A program made the translations under genes and the position numbers. The notes under the pieces were generated by a model, which saw only the letters and a program-made list of their open reading frames with translations, was not told the origin of the DNA and did no database searches. Shown here piece by piece: positions 33,110-41,383 of a stretch of DNA of 64,000 nt. Each line of letters opens with the position of its first letter. Position 1 is the first letter of the stretch. The stretch is from Caldalkalibacillus salinus (GTDB taxonomy: Bacteria > Bacillota > Bacilli > Caldalkalibacillales > JCM-10596), in NCBI RefSeq assembly GCF_016745835.1, contig NZ_JAERVL010000025.1, forward strand, positions 1-64,000, written 5' to 3'.

Positions 33110-33601
33110 ATGAATCGAGCGATCGCAACGGGACTCAGTGGTATAGCCATCGCCCAGCTTTTAAAAATCCCTACACGCTATCTAGAAGAGGATGCTGAAC
33201 ATCTTACACTTGAACAAGTTGTGAGTACGGGTGGTATGCCGAGTTCTCACTCTTGTGGCGTGACCTCCTTGGCAACGTATCTTGGATTAAAAGAAGGGTG
33301 GTCTTCTAGTACGTTCGCTTTGGCCTCCATGCTGGGCATCATCGTCATGTACGACGCTTCTACCATTCGTCGTTATGCTGGAGAAACAGCCATTCAGGTG
33401 AACGATTTGGATAAGCATATGGAGGTTCTCACCGGCCATCATCCAGGTGTTGAACATATCCGCCGTGAAGAAGAACTGAAGGAATCGTTAGGGCATCAAC
33501 CGCTGGAAGTGCTCGCTGGTGCACTATTAGGTATTGGTATAGGGGCTGTCAGCTACGCCCTTCAACCCAAAAGTAAACGCCGTTGGTTTGGTAAGAAATA
33601 A
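33110..33601 (+). CDS. yuiD: Divergent PAP2-family protein (YuiD-like)
   Basis: 163 residues. Divergent PAP2/DUF212 signatures: GLSGIAIAQLLKIP, STGGMPSSHSCGVTSLAT (His and Ser of a phosphatase-like motif), MYDASTIRRYAGE, LGHQPLEVLAGALLGIGIG. Membrane protein, possibly a lipid-phosphate phosphatase. GAGGTGATCAT directly before ATG 33110. Divergent from ftsW. Confidence 0.88.
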   Translation: MNRAIATGLSGIAIAQLLKIPTRYLEEDAEHLTLEQVVSTGGMPSSHSCGVTSLATYLGLKEGWSSSTFALASMLGIIVMYDASTIRRYAGETAIQVNDLDKHMEVLTGHHPGVEHIRREEELKESLGHQPLEVLAGALLGIGIGAVSYALQPKSKRRWFGKK

Positions 33602-33635
33602 ATGAGGCCTTCTATGACCCTCCTACACCTGAACA

Positions 33636-33644
33636 TGATATAAT
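33636..33644 (+). promoter_or_regulatory. Extended -10 promoter for ypuF
   Basis: TGATATAAT lies 33 nt before the TTG start codon. Confidence 0.4.
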
Positions 33645-33676
33645 AAGAGCAACAATTATGTTTTGGAGGGTTATTT

Positions 33677-34189
33677 TTGTATCCACAAGCGTTTATTGAT
33701 TATCTCATCTACTTTCATGCTGATCGCGATTACTTTGAATGCCATGAAGTACTCGAGGAGTATTGGAAAGAGCAAGATCAGAAGGATAAGGTTTGGGTGG
33801 GCTTTATACAGCTGGCCGTTGCGCTTTATCACCAACGCAGAGGAAATTTCAACGGAGCCGGTAAAATGATGAAAGGCGCCATTCGCATTCTTGAACAAGA
33901 GCAGGCTCAAGTGAGTGGTTTGGGCGTAGAAGCGCCGACGTTAATTGATGACTTACGCCGTCGATTACTAGACATCGACCTTCACCAGCCCTACCAGAGC
34001 ATTGAACTCCCTCTGAAGGAAGACCTTAAGCAACGTTGTTTAGATATCTGTCAGCTACAGGGTAAGGTATGGAATAACCCGAGCAATCTAGATGATGCGT
34101 TCCTGCTGCATAAGCATACACGACGTGACCGTCAAGACGTTATTGAGGAAAGGTTACGCAACTTAAACGAGAGACAGAAAAAATACTAA
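33677..34189 (+). CDS. ypuF: DUF309 protein (YpuF-like)
   Basis: 170 residues. The DUF309 motif is plain: DYFECHEVLEEYWK, then WVGFIQLAVALYHQRRGN, GAGKMMKGAIRIL. The family is all-helical with a conserved His-Glu-Glu set; function unknown. TTG 33677 start with GGAGGG 7 nt upstream. Followed at once by a long hairpin that acts as terminator. Confidence 0.88.
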   Translation: MYPQAFIDYLIYFHADRDYFECHEVLEEYWKEQDQKDKVWVGFIQLAVALYHQRRGNFNGAGKMMKGAIRILEQEQAQVSGLGVEAPTLIDDLRRRLLDIDLHQPYQSIELPLKEDLKQRCLDICQLQGKVWNNPSNLDDAFLLHKHTRRDRQDVIEERLRNLNERQKKY

Positions 34190-34266
34190 GCAAGTAGAGC
34201 GTCTCTAGCCTTACCATTGGGTCATGATCCTTGGTAATCCCTAGAGTGCGCCACTACTTGCTTTTG
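34190..34266. terminator. Long composite hairpin between facing genes
   Basis: GCAAGTA (34190-34196) pairs with TACTTGC (34255-34261); inside, CTCTAG pairs with CTAGAG and TTACCA with TGGTAA. TTTT follows. It separates ypuF from the facing ABC permease gene. Longer than a usual terminator, with several internal loops. Confidence 0.6.
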
Positions 34267-34288
34267 TACTATCTTTAAGTGTATACCA

Positions 34289-35377
34289 TTATTTTGTTGC
34301 ATTCACTTTTTTGTTATGGTTTTTAGTAGGATATTGGAACCTGAATCGGATATTTAACAGCTTTGTTAACACGTAATAAGCAATGCCTGCGAACAGGATA
34401 CCTCCCATGTAGTAAGAAACAAGTGAACGCTCGCCTCCATGATAGTTTATCTCGCTGAAGAACATACCACCCGTGAGAAAGAAGCATACAATCACACCCG
34501 CTTTTAAAATGGGTTCTATGGATTGATATAATAACGTTCTGCCGTGGTGTTCCGCTTTCGCATGACGTGATAGGATATAAGCCAGTGCAACAGACAGTAG
34601 CGTGTATAAACCACATACCAGGATCACGGTCCCTATACCACTCAGACCACCCTCTCTATGGATGGCGTCACTCGCACGATACCCAAAATCTGCAACATAC
34701 ATCGCTAGGGTCACCAACGACATGCTGTCCGTGAACCCGCTCATGCTAACAAACTCCCCAGTATGATTAGAAACGAACGTTCGCACAAGTTCAGCAAAGG
34801 GGATAGGAAAAATAACAAAGATCGAGGTTAACACTGCCTGAGCGAAGAAGCTGCCGGTGAGATAGCCAAACATTGTGGCAAAGCTAAAAATGGCAACAGT
34901 CCCTAGTATTGCAAAGATGACATAATAACCCAGTACTTCTAGGTGGAAGTACTCCGTTAATATCGTCGTCTGGATGACGATAAGCGATAATAGAGCGGAT
35001 ACCGCGACACTCCCTACGATGGTCAACACCCCAAGCAACCACTTTGAAAGCATAATCTCTTGTCTAGAGTAGGGCAAAGATAATGTTAACTCATACGATT
35101 GATTCGTCCTTTGAAGTCCCAGTAGTAAAGAAGCCATAATGATAACGACCATCCCTTGAAGGATCAAGGAGGTATCCATAAAGTAATATGACATATCATA
35201 GGCGCTCGGTGGCGGTGAAACACGGTGATGAGAATCCAGATTCTTCGGCCATTCGTTGTTGATGGATACAGATTCCTGAAACAGGTTATATGGCAGTAGT
35301 AATGAAACCAGTATGAATCCCCAAATCATGGTTTTCGCTTGTTTATAGTTTTGTCTCCATAAGCTTCTAGACCACAT
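34289..35377 (-). CDS. ABC-2 type permease of the Ytr-like exporter
   Basis: About 362 residues with roughly eight hydrophobic segments; a large extracytoplasmic loop follows the first. Typical of ABC-2 permeases next to ytrB-like ATPases (LSLPYSRQEIMLSKWLLGVL). ATG 35377 is preferred over 35383, which abuts the GGGGGAG site. It overlaps the ATPase gene by 11 nt, giving a three-gene unit ytrA-ytrB-permease. In B. subtilis the ytr operon responds to cell wall antibiotics; the substrate here is unknown. Confidence 0.85.
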   Translation of the reverse strand: MWSRSLWRQNYKQAKTMIWGFILVSLLLPYNLFQESVSINNEWPKNLDSHHRVSPPPSAYDMSYYFMDTSLILQGMVVIIMASLLLGLQRTNQSYELTLSLPYSRQEIMLSKWLLGVLTIVGSVAVSALLSLIVIQTTILTEYFHLEVLGYYVIFAILGTVAIFSFATMFGYLTGSFFAQAVLTSIFVIFPIPFAELVRTFVSNHTGEFVSMSGFTDSMSLVTLAMYVADFGYRASDAIHREGGLSGIGTVILVCGLYTLLSVALAYILSRHAKAEHHGRTLLYQSIEPILKAGVIVCFFLTGGMFFSEINYHGGERSLVSYYMGGILFAGIAYYVLTKLLNIRFRFQYPTKNHNKKVNATK

Positions 35378-36251
35378 GGTCATCTCCCCCTAAGTGAGTC
35401 GTATAGATATCTTCTAGAGAAATGGATAGTTCATCCATTAGAATAGGATCATGCTTACGGATTTGGTTACGAATATACTCTGTGTTCCCCTGGAGCAAAA
35501 CGGTCGTCACCCGCCCTACCTCGCTAAGAACGTGTACCCCCTCTATGTTCTCTAATACCTCTCTCGTGTTATTTGAAAGGACGACCTGAAGTTTGGCGTA
35601 CTCCCGACTGATGTCATCTAAGTTAATCTGTTTAGCCAACGTGGTGCCCTTCATAAGCAATACGGTATCCGCTGCCTTTTCAATTTCATGCAGATGGTGC
35701 GTCGAGATCACGAGAGAGACTTCTCTCTCAGAGACTTCCTCTAACAGAAATTGAAGAATGTTCTTTTTGATGATGGGGTCTAATCCGTTAGTCGGTTCGT
35801 CGAGTAAGATCACATCCGTCATGGTGGATGCCACTAAAGCCACAAAGAAAGACGCCTTCATCCCCTTCGAAAACTTTCTAAGCCTGCCATTATTCGGGAG
35901 TTCAAAACGTTTGAGCAACTGGTAAAATTTCTGCTCGTCAAATGCGGGATAAATGTCCGCATACCATTGCTGTAGTTCCTGTATCGTGTAGTGTTTTAAC
36001 ACTTCTGTTGAGTCAGGTACATAAGCCATTCTTGTTTTCACTCTAGGGTGGTCTAAAATGCTCTGATTATCAATATGTACGTCACCCTGATCCGGATCTA
36101 TAATGCCCATCATCGTTTTTAATAATGTGGTTTTCCCAACACCGTTCCGACCTAACAGACCTACTATGCTCCCTTTTTTAATACTGAAATTAACATTGTC
36201 AAAGATCAGTTCATTGTCTATTGCTTTACTTAAATTTTTAACCGTCAGCAT
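35367..36251 (-). CDS. ytrB: ABC transporter ATPase (YtrB-like)
   Basis: 294 residues. Walker A GLLGRNGVGKTTLLK, Walker B DVILLDEPTNGLDP and switch His in ISTHHLHEIEKA are intact. The signature reads FSKGMKASF instead of LSGGQ, as usual for this subfamily. The C-terminal 80 residues form a family-specific extension. Start ATG 36251 overlaps ytrA by 14 nt, with GGGAGGGA upstream. Powers the adjacent ABC-2 permease. Confidence 0.9.
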   Translation of the reverse strand: MLTVKNLSKAIDNELIFDNVNFSIKKGSIVGLLGRNGVGKTTLLKTMMGIIDPDQGDVHIDNQSILDHPRVKTRMAYVPDSTEVLKHYTIQELQQWYADIYPAFDEQKFYQLLKRFELPNNGRLRKFSKGMKASFFVALVASTMTDVILLDEPTNGLDPIIKKNILQFLLEEVSEREVSLVISTHHLHEIEKAADTVLLMKGTTLAKQINLDDISREYAKLQVVLSNNTREVLENIEGVHVLSEVGRVTTVLLQGNTEYIRNQIRKHDPILMDELSISLEDIYTTHLGGDDHVV

Positions 36252-36636
36252 TCTGTTTCCCTCCCAGTGCTTGAAAGTGTTGGTTCACCCATTTATTTAA
36301 CTCTGACTCGCTAATCCCATGGTAAGAAGCCTCTATCACAATGGTCCTGAGTCGTTCTTGTAGTTCCTCTATTTTCTTAGGGTCATGGTTCACTTGCGGA
36401 GATTGAGAGATGAACGTCCCTTTTCCGCGTAACGTTTCTATAACCTCTAATCGTTCAAGCTCCTGATAAGCCTTACTGACCGTGTTAGGGTTGACCAGTA
36501 AGTGAGCAGACATTTCTCTAACAGATAGTAGCTTGTCACCAGGCTGGAGTACGCCTCGCAAAACTTGTTCCTGGATATGTTGGACAACCTGCTTCCAGAT
36601 CGGCATATTACTTCTCGGGTCTAATTGAAACTGCAT
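36238..36636 (-). CDS. ytrA: GntR-family repressor (YtrA-like)
   Basis: About 132 residues from ATG 36636 (AGGAGG 7 nt upstream). GntR winged helix at the N-terminus: PIWKQVVQHIQEQVLRGVL, GDKLLSVREMSAHLLVNPNTV in two parts, SKAYQELERLEVIET, RGKGTFIS; the C-terminal tail is the short helical YtrA-type effector region. Most likely represses its own operon through the inverted repeat at its promoter. Confidence 0.9.
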   Translation of the reverse strand: MQFQLDPRSNMPIWKQVVQHIQEQVLRGVLQPGDKLLSVREMSAHLLVNPNTVSKAYQELERLEVIETLRGKGTFISQSPQVNHDPKKIEELQERLRTIVIEASYHGISESELNKWVNQHFQALGGKQNADG

Positions 36637-36751
36637 CCTCACTCCTCCTTTTCAAAAAGCTTAACGTCAATGTGTAGCAGTCGATGCACTAATCTCCTCC
36701 TTCTCTATGTCTCTCCATGTAGCATGCTTCTTTATGCTAACTGTATTAAGT

Positions 36752-36801
36752 GTATTATATTAAATAGATAATACAATATAACGACGGGTCGTGTTTGTCA
36801 A
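36752..36801 (-). promoter_or_regulatory. ytrA promoter with overlapping operator
   Basis: On the minus strand TTGACA (36796-36801) and TATTGT (36773-36778) are 17 nt apart. The inverted repeat GTATTAT-N9-ATAATAC (36752-36774) begins in the -10 and covers the start point. This is a good placement for YtrA autorepression. A further TGTATTA half-site lies just beyond. Confidence 0.65.
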
Positions 36802-36829
36802 TCCTTTTTTATGACCCTATTTTATGATC

Positions 36830-36868
36830 AAAAAAACCATTAACCCTATTCTTAAGGGTCAATGGTTT
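36830..36868 (-). terminator. Terminator-like hairpin without an assigned gene
   Basis: AAACCATTGACCCT...AGGGTTAATGGTTT on the minus strand runs into seven T. The gene-free stretch 36869-37117 lies upstream, so it could end an unrecognised transcript or readthrough from acsA. Confidence 0.7.
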
Positions 36869-37117
36869 GTGAGAAAATGTGCGAGACTAGAAGATGTGCG
36901 GGGCTGATACACTAAATCTAAAGGGGTCGTGTGTCCAGACAATTTAGGCAAGCGTGTATCCAGGCCTTACAAATGTCCTAGTATGGATGGGACAATATGG
37001 GTAGGACTTGATAGAGACTGGATGTAGACCGGTTGTAAGAATGGTTGCGGAGCCTTAATACAAATTGGACGATTGACCACTTCATTTGTAGGCTATGATG
37101 GGCATGAGAAACAGAAC
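36869..37117. other. Intergenic stretch without a recognised gene
   Basis: Nothing with a ribosome binding site and a reading frame was seen. It lies between two minus-strand terminators. Confidence 0.5.
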
Positions 37118-37150
37118 AAAAAAAACTGCTAACGTTAGTACGTTAGCAGT
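37118..37150 (-). terminator. Terminator after acsA
   Basis: ACTGCTAACG pairs with CGTTAGCAGT, followed on the minus strand by a run of T. Confidence 0.92.
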
Positions 37151-37176
37151 CCTTGATTATTTATTGGATTTGCGTC

Positions 37177-38919
37177 CTAATCTTCCATCGTAGACAAATC
37201 TCCAGTTGGCAGCCCTAGTTCCCAAGCTTTTAGCACGCGACGCATGATCTTACCACTCCGCGTCTTTGGTAATTTGTCTTTGAACTCAATTTCTCTTGGT
37301 GCTGCATGAGCGGCGAGTCCTTTTTTCACAAAGGCTCTGATCTCTTCAATAAGGGCATCGGAAGGTGTATGTCCTGCACGTAAAGCAATAAAGGCCTTAA
37401 TGATCTCACCTCTGACAGCATCCGGTTTACCGATAACACCAGCTTCAGCCACTGCTGGGTGCTCCACCAATTTGCTTTCTACTTCAAAAGGCCCGACACG
37501 TTCTCCCGCTGTCATAATCACATCATCAACCCGTCCCTGGAACCAGAAGTATCCGTCTTCGTCCATGTACGCGGAATCCCCGGAGACATACCAGCCTTTA
37601 ATTCTGAAGTACTCTTGATATTTAGGCTCATTCTTCCATATCTTTCGCATCATCGATGGCCAACCGACTTTAATCGCCAGGTTCCCCATCTGATTCGGTG
37701 ATAGCACATTCCCTTCGTCATCAATGATGGCAGCTTCAACACCCGGTAATGGTTTACCCATCGATCCCGGTCTCATCTCCATGCAAGGGTAGTTACAGAT
37801 GAGCATCGCACCCGTTTCGGTCATCCACCACGTATCATGAATGCGTTTCTCAAATGCTTTCATACCCCAGCGAATGACTTCAGGATTGAGCGGTTCTCCT
37901 ACACTTAAAATGTGTCTAAGAGAGCTCAGATCAAATTTGTTGACCACGTCTTCGCCAGCACCCATCAACATACGGAATGCCGTTGGGGCACTGTACCAGA
38001 CAGTCACTTTATACTTTTCAATGGTTTCATACCAATCCTCAGGGCTGAATCGACCGCCGCGGATCACGTTCGTAGCTCCATTAAGCCAAGGAGCGAAGAT
38101 GCCATAGGAGGTACCTGTTACCCAGCCTGGATCAGCCGTACACCAGTATACATCATCCTCCTGAAGGTCTAACACCCATTTTCCTGTCTGATAATGCTGC
38201 AGCATCGCATAGTGTACGTGCATGACACCCTTGGGCTTCCCTGTTGATCCGGATGTATAATGTAATATGAGTCCATCCTCTTTATCGACCCACTCAATAT
38301 CAAGGTTGTCTGAATGCGTTTTCATTTTATTGAAAAAGTTGTAGAATTGTGTCCCCTCATAACGTTGGGATAAAGTGTCTAGGTCGGCTTCCTCATCAGA
38401 TACTAAAACGACATGTTTTAACGCAGGAAGATCGTTCACAGGCACACGTGGTAATAATGTCGGTGTTGTGACGAGAGCGACCGCTTCAGAATTCTCTAAA
38501 CGATCTCTCACAGCACCTTCCATAAACGCCTCGAATAAGGGCCCCACAATGGCACCAATCTTAATCGCCCCGAGGATACTAAAATATAGCTCCGGCGAAC
38601 GAGGCATAAAGATAAACACTCGGTCTCCTTTTTTCACACCTAGTTCCCGCAGCATGTTTCCAGCCTGATTAGACTTTTCCTTTAAGTCTTGAAATGTGTA
38701 CGATTCGTCACGGTTGGTATCGCTATAATACAGTGCAACCTTATGCTTCCTAGATCCTTCGGCATGTCGGTCTATTGCTTCATATGCCAAATTAACGTTC
38801 CCCGTTTCGTGCCAACTGAACGTTTTTTCTACCTCTTCCCAAGAAAAAGATTGGTATGTTTCGTCATAGTTATGTAGCTGATGGCCTTCTCCTACTGGTG
38901 CTATGCTTTCCACTTTCAT
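37177..38919 (-). CDS. acsA: Acetyl-CoA synthetase
   Basis: 580 residues from ATG 38919 (GAGGTG 5 nt upstream), close to B. subtilis AcsA. Adenylate-forming enzyme motifs: LHYTSGSTGKPKGVMHVHY, WCTADPGWVTGTSYG, DTWWMTETGA, GWYVSGDSAYMDEDGY, GRVDDVIMTAGERVGPFEVE, and KTRSGKIMRR with the Lys that is acetylated in regulated members. Makes acetyl-CoA from acetate, ATP and CoA. No acuABC genes are adjacent here, unlike in B. subtilis. No clear CcpA site was found in the upstream gap. Confidence 0.93.
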   Translation of the reverse strand: MKVESIAPVGEGHQLHNYDETYQSFSWEEVEKTFSWHETGNVNLAYEAIDRHAEGSRKHKVALYYSDTNRDESYTFQDLKEKSNQAGNMLRELGVKKGDRVFIFMPRSPELYFSILGAIKIGAIVGPLFEAFMEGAVRDRLENSEAVALVTTPTLLPRVPVNDLPALKHVVLVSDEEADLDTLSQRYEGTQFYNFFNKMKTHSDNLDIEWVDKEDGLILHYTSGSTGKPKGVMHVHYAMLQHYQTGKWVLDLQEDDVYWCTADPGWVTGTSYGIFAPWLNGATNVIRGGRFSPEDWYETIEKYKVTVWYSAPTAFRMLMGAGEDVVNKFDLSSLRHILSVGEPLNPEVIRWGMKAFEKRIHDTWWMTETGAMLICNYPCMEMRPGSMGKPLPGVEAAIIDDEGNVLSPNQMGNLAIKVGWPSMMRKIWKNEPKYQEYFRIKGWYVSGDSAYMDEDGYFWFQGRVDDVIMTAGERVGPFEVESKLVEHPAVAEAGVIGKPDAVRGEIIKAFIALRAGHTPSDALIEEIRAFVKKGLAAHAAPREIEFKDKLPKTRSGKIMRRVLKAWELGLPTGDLSTMED

Positions 38920-39041
38920 AACGACACCTCGCTTCAAGTTTTTGGAATCTAGTTCGTATAGTTTTGATGTTAGTATATCAAATTATGTGTGTTTTCTCAA
39001 TTTTTGATTTATTTTAAAAATGACAGTCCGCCATGTTTCTA

Positions 39042-39068
39042 TTGAAAGCCCTTTATTTTTGGTATAAT
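39042..39068 (+). promoter_or_regulatory. Promoter for the 115-aa hypothetical gene
   Basis: TTGAAA (39042-39047) and an extended TGGTATAAT (ending 39068); the 15-nt spacing is short, but the extended -10 is good. Confidence 0.5.
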
Positions 39069-39101
39069 GGGATTGAAGCTACTTTTAGGGGTGAGGATGT
39101 T

Positions 39102-39449
39102 ATGGACATATTGTATAGTACGGGTTTTGAATGTGAGAAGAAACTGCCAACAACCTTGGAGGATTTATTCAACCAATCTGACGTGACTTATCATTATGAA
39201 GGGGAAGAACGTCAATTGAACGTGACTTATGTACGCTATTTTGATCAATATATGCAAGAGCAGGGGATATATGATGCGGAGAAGACGGGGGTCCCCTTTT
39301 ACCATATCGCGGCCTTATTAATCTTAATGAATCATAAGGGCTATGTGCAGGGTAATCGACTCTACTACAACGACACCGATCAATTCTTGCAGGCCTTCAA
39401 CCAAGAGGATATCCCCAAAGCGTTAGACATTTATCAGTCTCTTACATAG
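39102..39449 (+). CDS. Hypothetical protein (115 aa)
   Basis: Start ATG 39102 with GGTGAGGA upstream and a promoter 34 nt before it. Soluble, acidic, mainly helical: CEKKLPTTLEDLFNQSDVTY, LNVTYVRYFDQYMQEQG, VPFYHIAALLILMNHKGYVQ, FLQAFNQEDIPKALDIYQSL. No known domain recognised. Divergent from acsA. The downstream gap carries a short repeat of the unit TAGATAGGACTTCCC. Confidence 0.6.
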   Translation: MDILYSTGFECEKKLPTTLEDLFNQSDVTYHYEGEERQLNVTYVRYFDQYMQEQGIYDAEKTGVPFYHIAALLILMNHKGYVQGNRLYYNDTDQFLQAFNQEDIPKALDIYQSLT

Positions 39450-39673
39450 GCTATCCAATTGAACAGCCATAGATTGAATGGCCTCCCTAGGTTGGACTGA
39501 CTTCCGTAGATAGGACTTCCCTAGATAGGACCTTGATGTGTTTTTGTACCCCAGCAAACCTGTCAAAACCGCAGGTAAATAACTATAAATTCCGCTCATG
39601 CCCTCTTCCAAATAGACCAAGGCATACATAAGGTATAAATGTAAGGGTACAACACTTCAAAGGAGGTTTTGCT

Positions 39674-39841
39674 ATGCACCACGGTTGCGGCGTCAGTGGC
39701 GTAGGTGGATACGGACCAGGGCAAGGACCAGGTTATGGTCACGGATACGGAGGATACAATGGAGGCTTTGAATTAATCGTTGTTCTATTTATCCTCTTAA
39801 TTATTGTAGGTTCAGGTTATTTTTATGGTTCTGGCTCATAG
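39674..39841 (+). CDS. YjcZ-family sporulation protein (55 aa)
   Basis: ATG 39674 with AGGAGG 7 nt upstream. A Gly/Tyr/His-rich head (MHHGCGVSGVGGYGPGQGPG) is followed by the tiny membrane segment FELIVVLFILLIIVGSGYF, the hallmark of the Bacillus tiny-TM (YjcZ) family. CATAAGGTA about 30 nt upstream of the gene fits a sigma-K type -10 (CATANNNTA), consistent with mother-cell expression. Two related peptides occur at 50.1-50.4 kb. Confidence 0.85.
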   Translation: MHHGCGVSGVGGYGPGQGPGYGHGYGGYNGGFELIVVLFILLIIVGSGYFYGSGS

Positions 39842-39890
39842 TTACAATGCCTCATAGGACCACCCGCTCGGGGTGGTCGTAAATGATGTA

Positions 39891-39938
39891 AAAAACCTCT
39901 TCTACCACCATTCTACTTTATGGTTAGAAGAGGTTTTT
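39891..39938. terminator. Bidirectional terminator
   Basis: AAAAACCTCTTCTA pairs with TAGAAGAGGTTTTT around a 20-nt loop. A smaller hairpin GACCACCC-GCTC-GGGGTGGTC precedes it at 39858. Confidence 0.88.
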
Positions 39939-40211
39939 CATTTGACTGATTACTCAAAGGACGTGGTATGCCATATCCTAGCAGTATACCCTTTCCCTCT
40001 TGTCACTGGTCTAGGGGCGTGGCAACAGTGGAACGGAACATCGTTGCCGCGCATATAGTAAATAACAAGACCATTTGTAGAGGTTTGATACCTTTAGATG
40101 ACACAGGAGGGTCATGGTATGCCATGGAGATTAATGATAAAAGCCGGGATTGGAATACTGTTGGTATTCTATGGATACCTTAAAATGTTTCACTTCTTAT
40201 AAAAGACACAT
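39939..40211. other. Gap with a doubtful small ORF
   Basis: An ORF at 39968-40183 (+, 71 codons) has a possible AAGGA site, but its protein does not look like a known family. The word TGGTATGCCAT occurs at 39965 and again at 40115. Possibly a decayed gene; nothing firmer can be said. Confidence 0.25.
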
Positions 40212-41024
40212 CTATATGTCTTTCGATACGCCTTGATCCATCTCCAGTTTGCTCTCCTCTTCTTCACTGTCGACTTCCTTAGATAAGAACCAACCAGCAA
40301 CTGCAATAAGAATGAGGACGGCATAAAACGTGATTTTCCATGCTTTAAGCTCTTCGATATGCTCCGGCAATACCCCCAGAGTCGGGTGGGACAACGTATA
40401 AACAGCTAACTTCACCCCAACCCAGCCCACGATGAGGAAGGCTGCTGTTTCTAATCCAGGACGGCGTTGTAATAGTTTGACAAAGAACGTAGCCGCAAAA
40501 CGCATAATGACTAAACCGATAAATCCACCTAAAAAGACCACAAGGAACTTACCACCGTCTATGCCGCCTATCGGAGGTAAAGATGTAGCAGGGAGCGTTA
40601 AAGCTATGGCAAACGCAGCGAGTATCGAATCGACAGCAAACGCTATATCCGCTAGCTCGACCTTTAGCACGGTCATCCAAAAACCAGAACCCTTTCCCAG
40701 CTTCTTTTCTTCTTCCTGTGAGTCCTCAACTTGATATTTAACATATTTTTTGTACAAGTAGTTTAATGCAATAAAGATTAAATACATAGCACCGATCGCC
40801 TGTACCTGCCACACACCGACCAGTAAGGAAATAGCAAAGATTGAACCGAGACGAAAGACAAATGCTCCTGCCAATCCATAGAATAACGCTTTCTTTCTTT
40901 CTTCCTCAGGAAGATGTTTGACTAAGATGGCTAAAACAAGAGCATTGTCTGCCGCAAGTAGCCCTTCTAACACAATAAGAATGAGTAATACCCAGCCATA
41001 CTCAATCAATAATGAAAAATCCAT
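40212..41024 (-). CDS. TerC-family membrane protein
   Basis: 270 residues with about seven membrane segments. TerC signatures: LIVLEGLLAADNALVLAILV, KALFYGLAGAFVFRLGSIF, VELADIAFAVDSILAAFAI with the conserved acidic residues, and KFLVVFLGGFIGLVIMRFAA. Bacterial TerC-family members under the yybP-ykoY riboswitch (YkoY, YceF, Alx) export Mn2+ or supply it to secreted enzymes. The Mn2+ riboswitch directly upstream supports this role. ATG 41024 with AAGGGG upstream. Confidence 0.92.
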   Translation of the reverse strand: MDFSLLIEYGWVLLILIVLEGLLAADNALVLAILVKHLPEEERKKALFYGLAGAFVFRLGSIFAISLLVGVWQVQAIGAMYLIFIALNYLYKKYVKYQVEDSQEEEKKLGKGSGFWMTVLKVELADIAFAVDSILAAFAIALTLPATSLPPIGGIDGGKFLVVFLGGFIGLVIMRFAATFFVKLLQRRPGLETAAFLIVGWVGVKLAVYTLSHPTLGVLPEHIEELKAWKITFYAVLILIAVAGWFLSKEVDSEEEESKLEMDQGVSKDI

Positions 41025-41092
41025 GTAAGCCCCTTCTTTCTAAGAATGATAAGTAGTGAAATGGTTGTAAAAATGTTTCAATACATAAACAT

Positions 41093-41124
41093 AAAAAAGG
41101 ACCTTCACCACACTGGTAAAGGCC
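41093..41124 (-). terminator. Terminator within the TerC-gene leader
   Basis: GGCCTTTACC-AGTG-TGGTGAAGGTCC on the minus strand is followed by six T. It is the expression platform of the riboswitch just upstream, and stops transcription before the TerC gene. Confidence 0.88.
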
Positions 41125-41129
41125 CATAT

Positions 41130-41252
41130 AATGGACAGACCTCTACCGTATTAACGGTAAAGGTCTCACTAACAATGAATCATTGCCAATAAATCCGGAG
41201 ACGTCAGTCTCGTAATGACGAATTTATTGTCACAGCTACTCCCCTTTAAAGT
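41130..41252 (-). promoter_or_regulatory. yybP-ykoY Mn2+ riboswitch
   Basis: The minus strand begins AAAGGGGAGTAGC, the conserved 5' side of this class, and later has GTGAGACCTTTACC, the conserved L3 side, closing on GGTAGAGGTCT. A terminator follows at 41124-41093. In this class Mn2+ binding usually favours readthrough, so the TerC gene should be on at high Mn2+. Confidence 0.92.
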
Positions 41253-41289
41253 TATATGCCTATGTAACAATTTATTAGATTTGCTTATA

Positions 41290-41318
41290 TATTAAATCAA
41301 TGATGCGATAACTGTCAA
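41290..41318 (-). promoter_or_regulatory. Promoter for the riboswitch-controlled TerC gene
   Basis: TTGACA (41313-41318) and TTAATA (41290-41295) are 17 nt apart, about 40 nt before the aptamer. Confidence 0.65.
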
Positions 41319-41383
41319 GAACATATCAAGAAGATATCAAACATATCAAAGACTTTGATTATCAATGATTTATGATCTACGAC

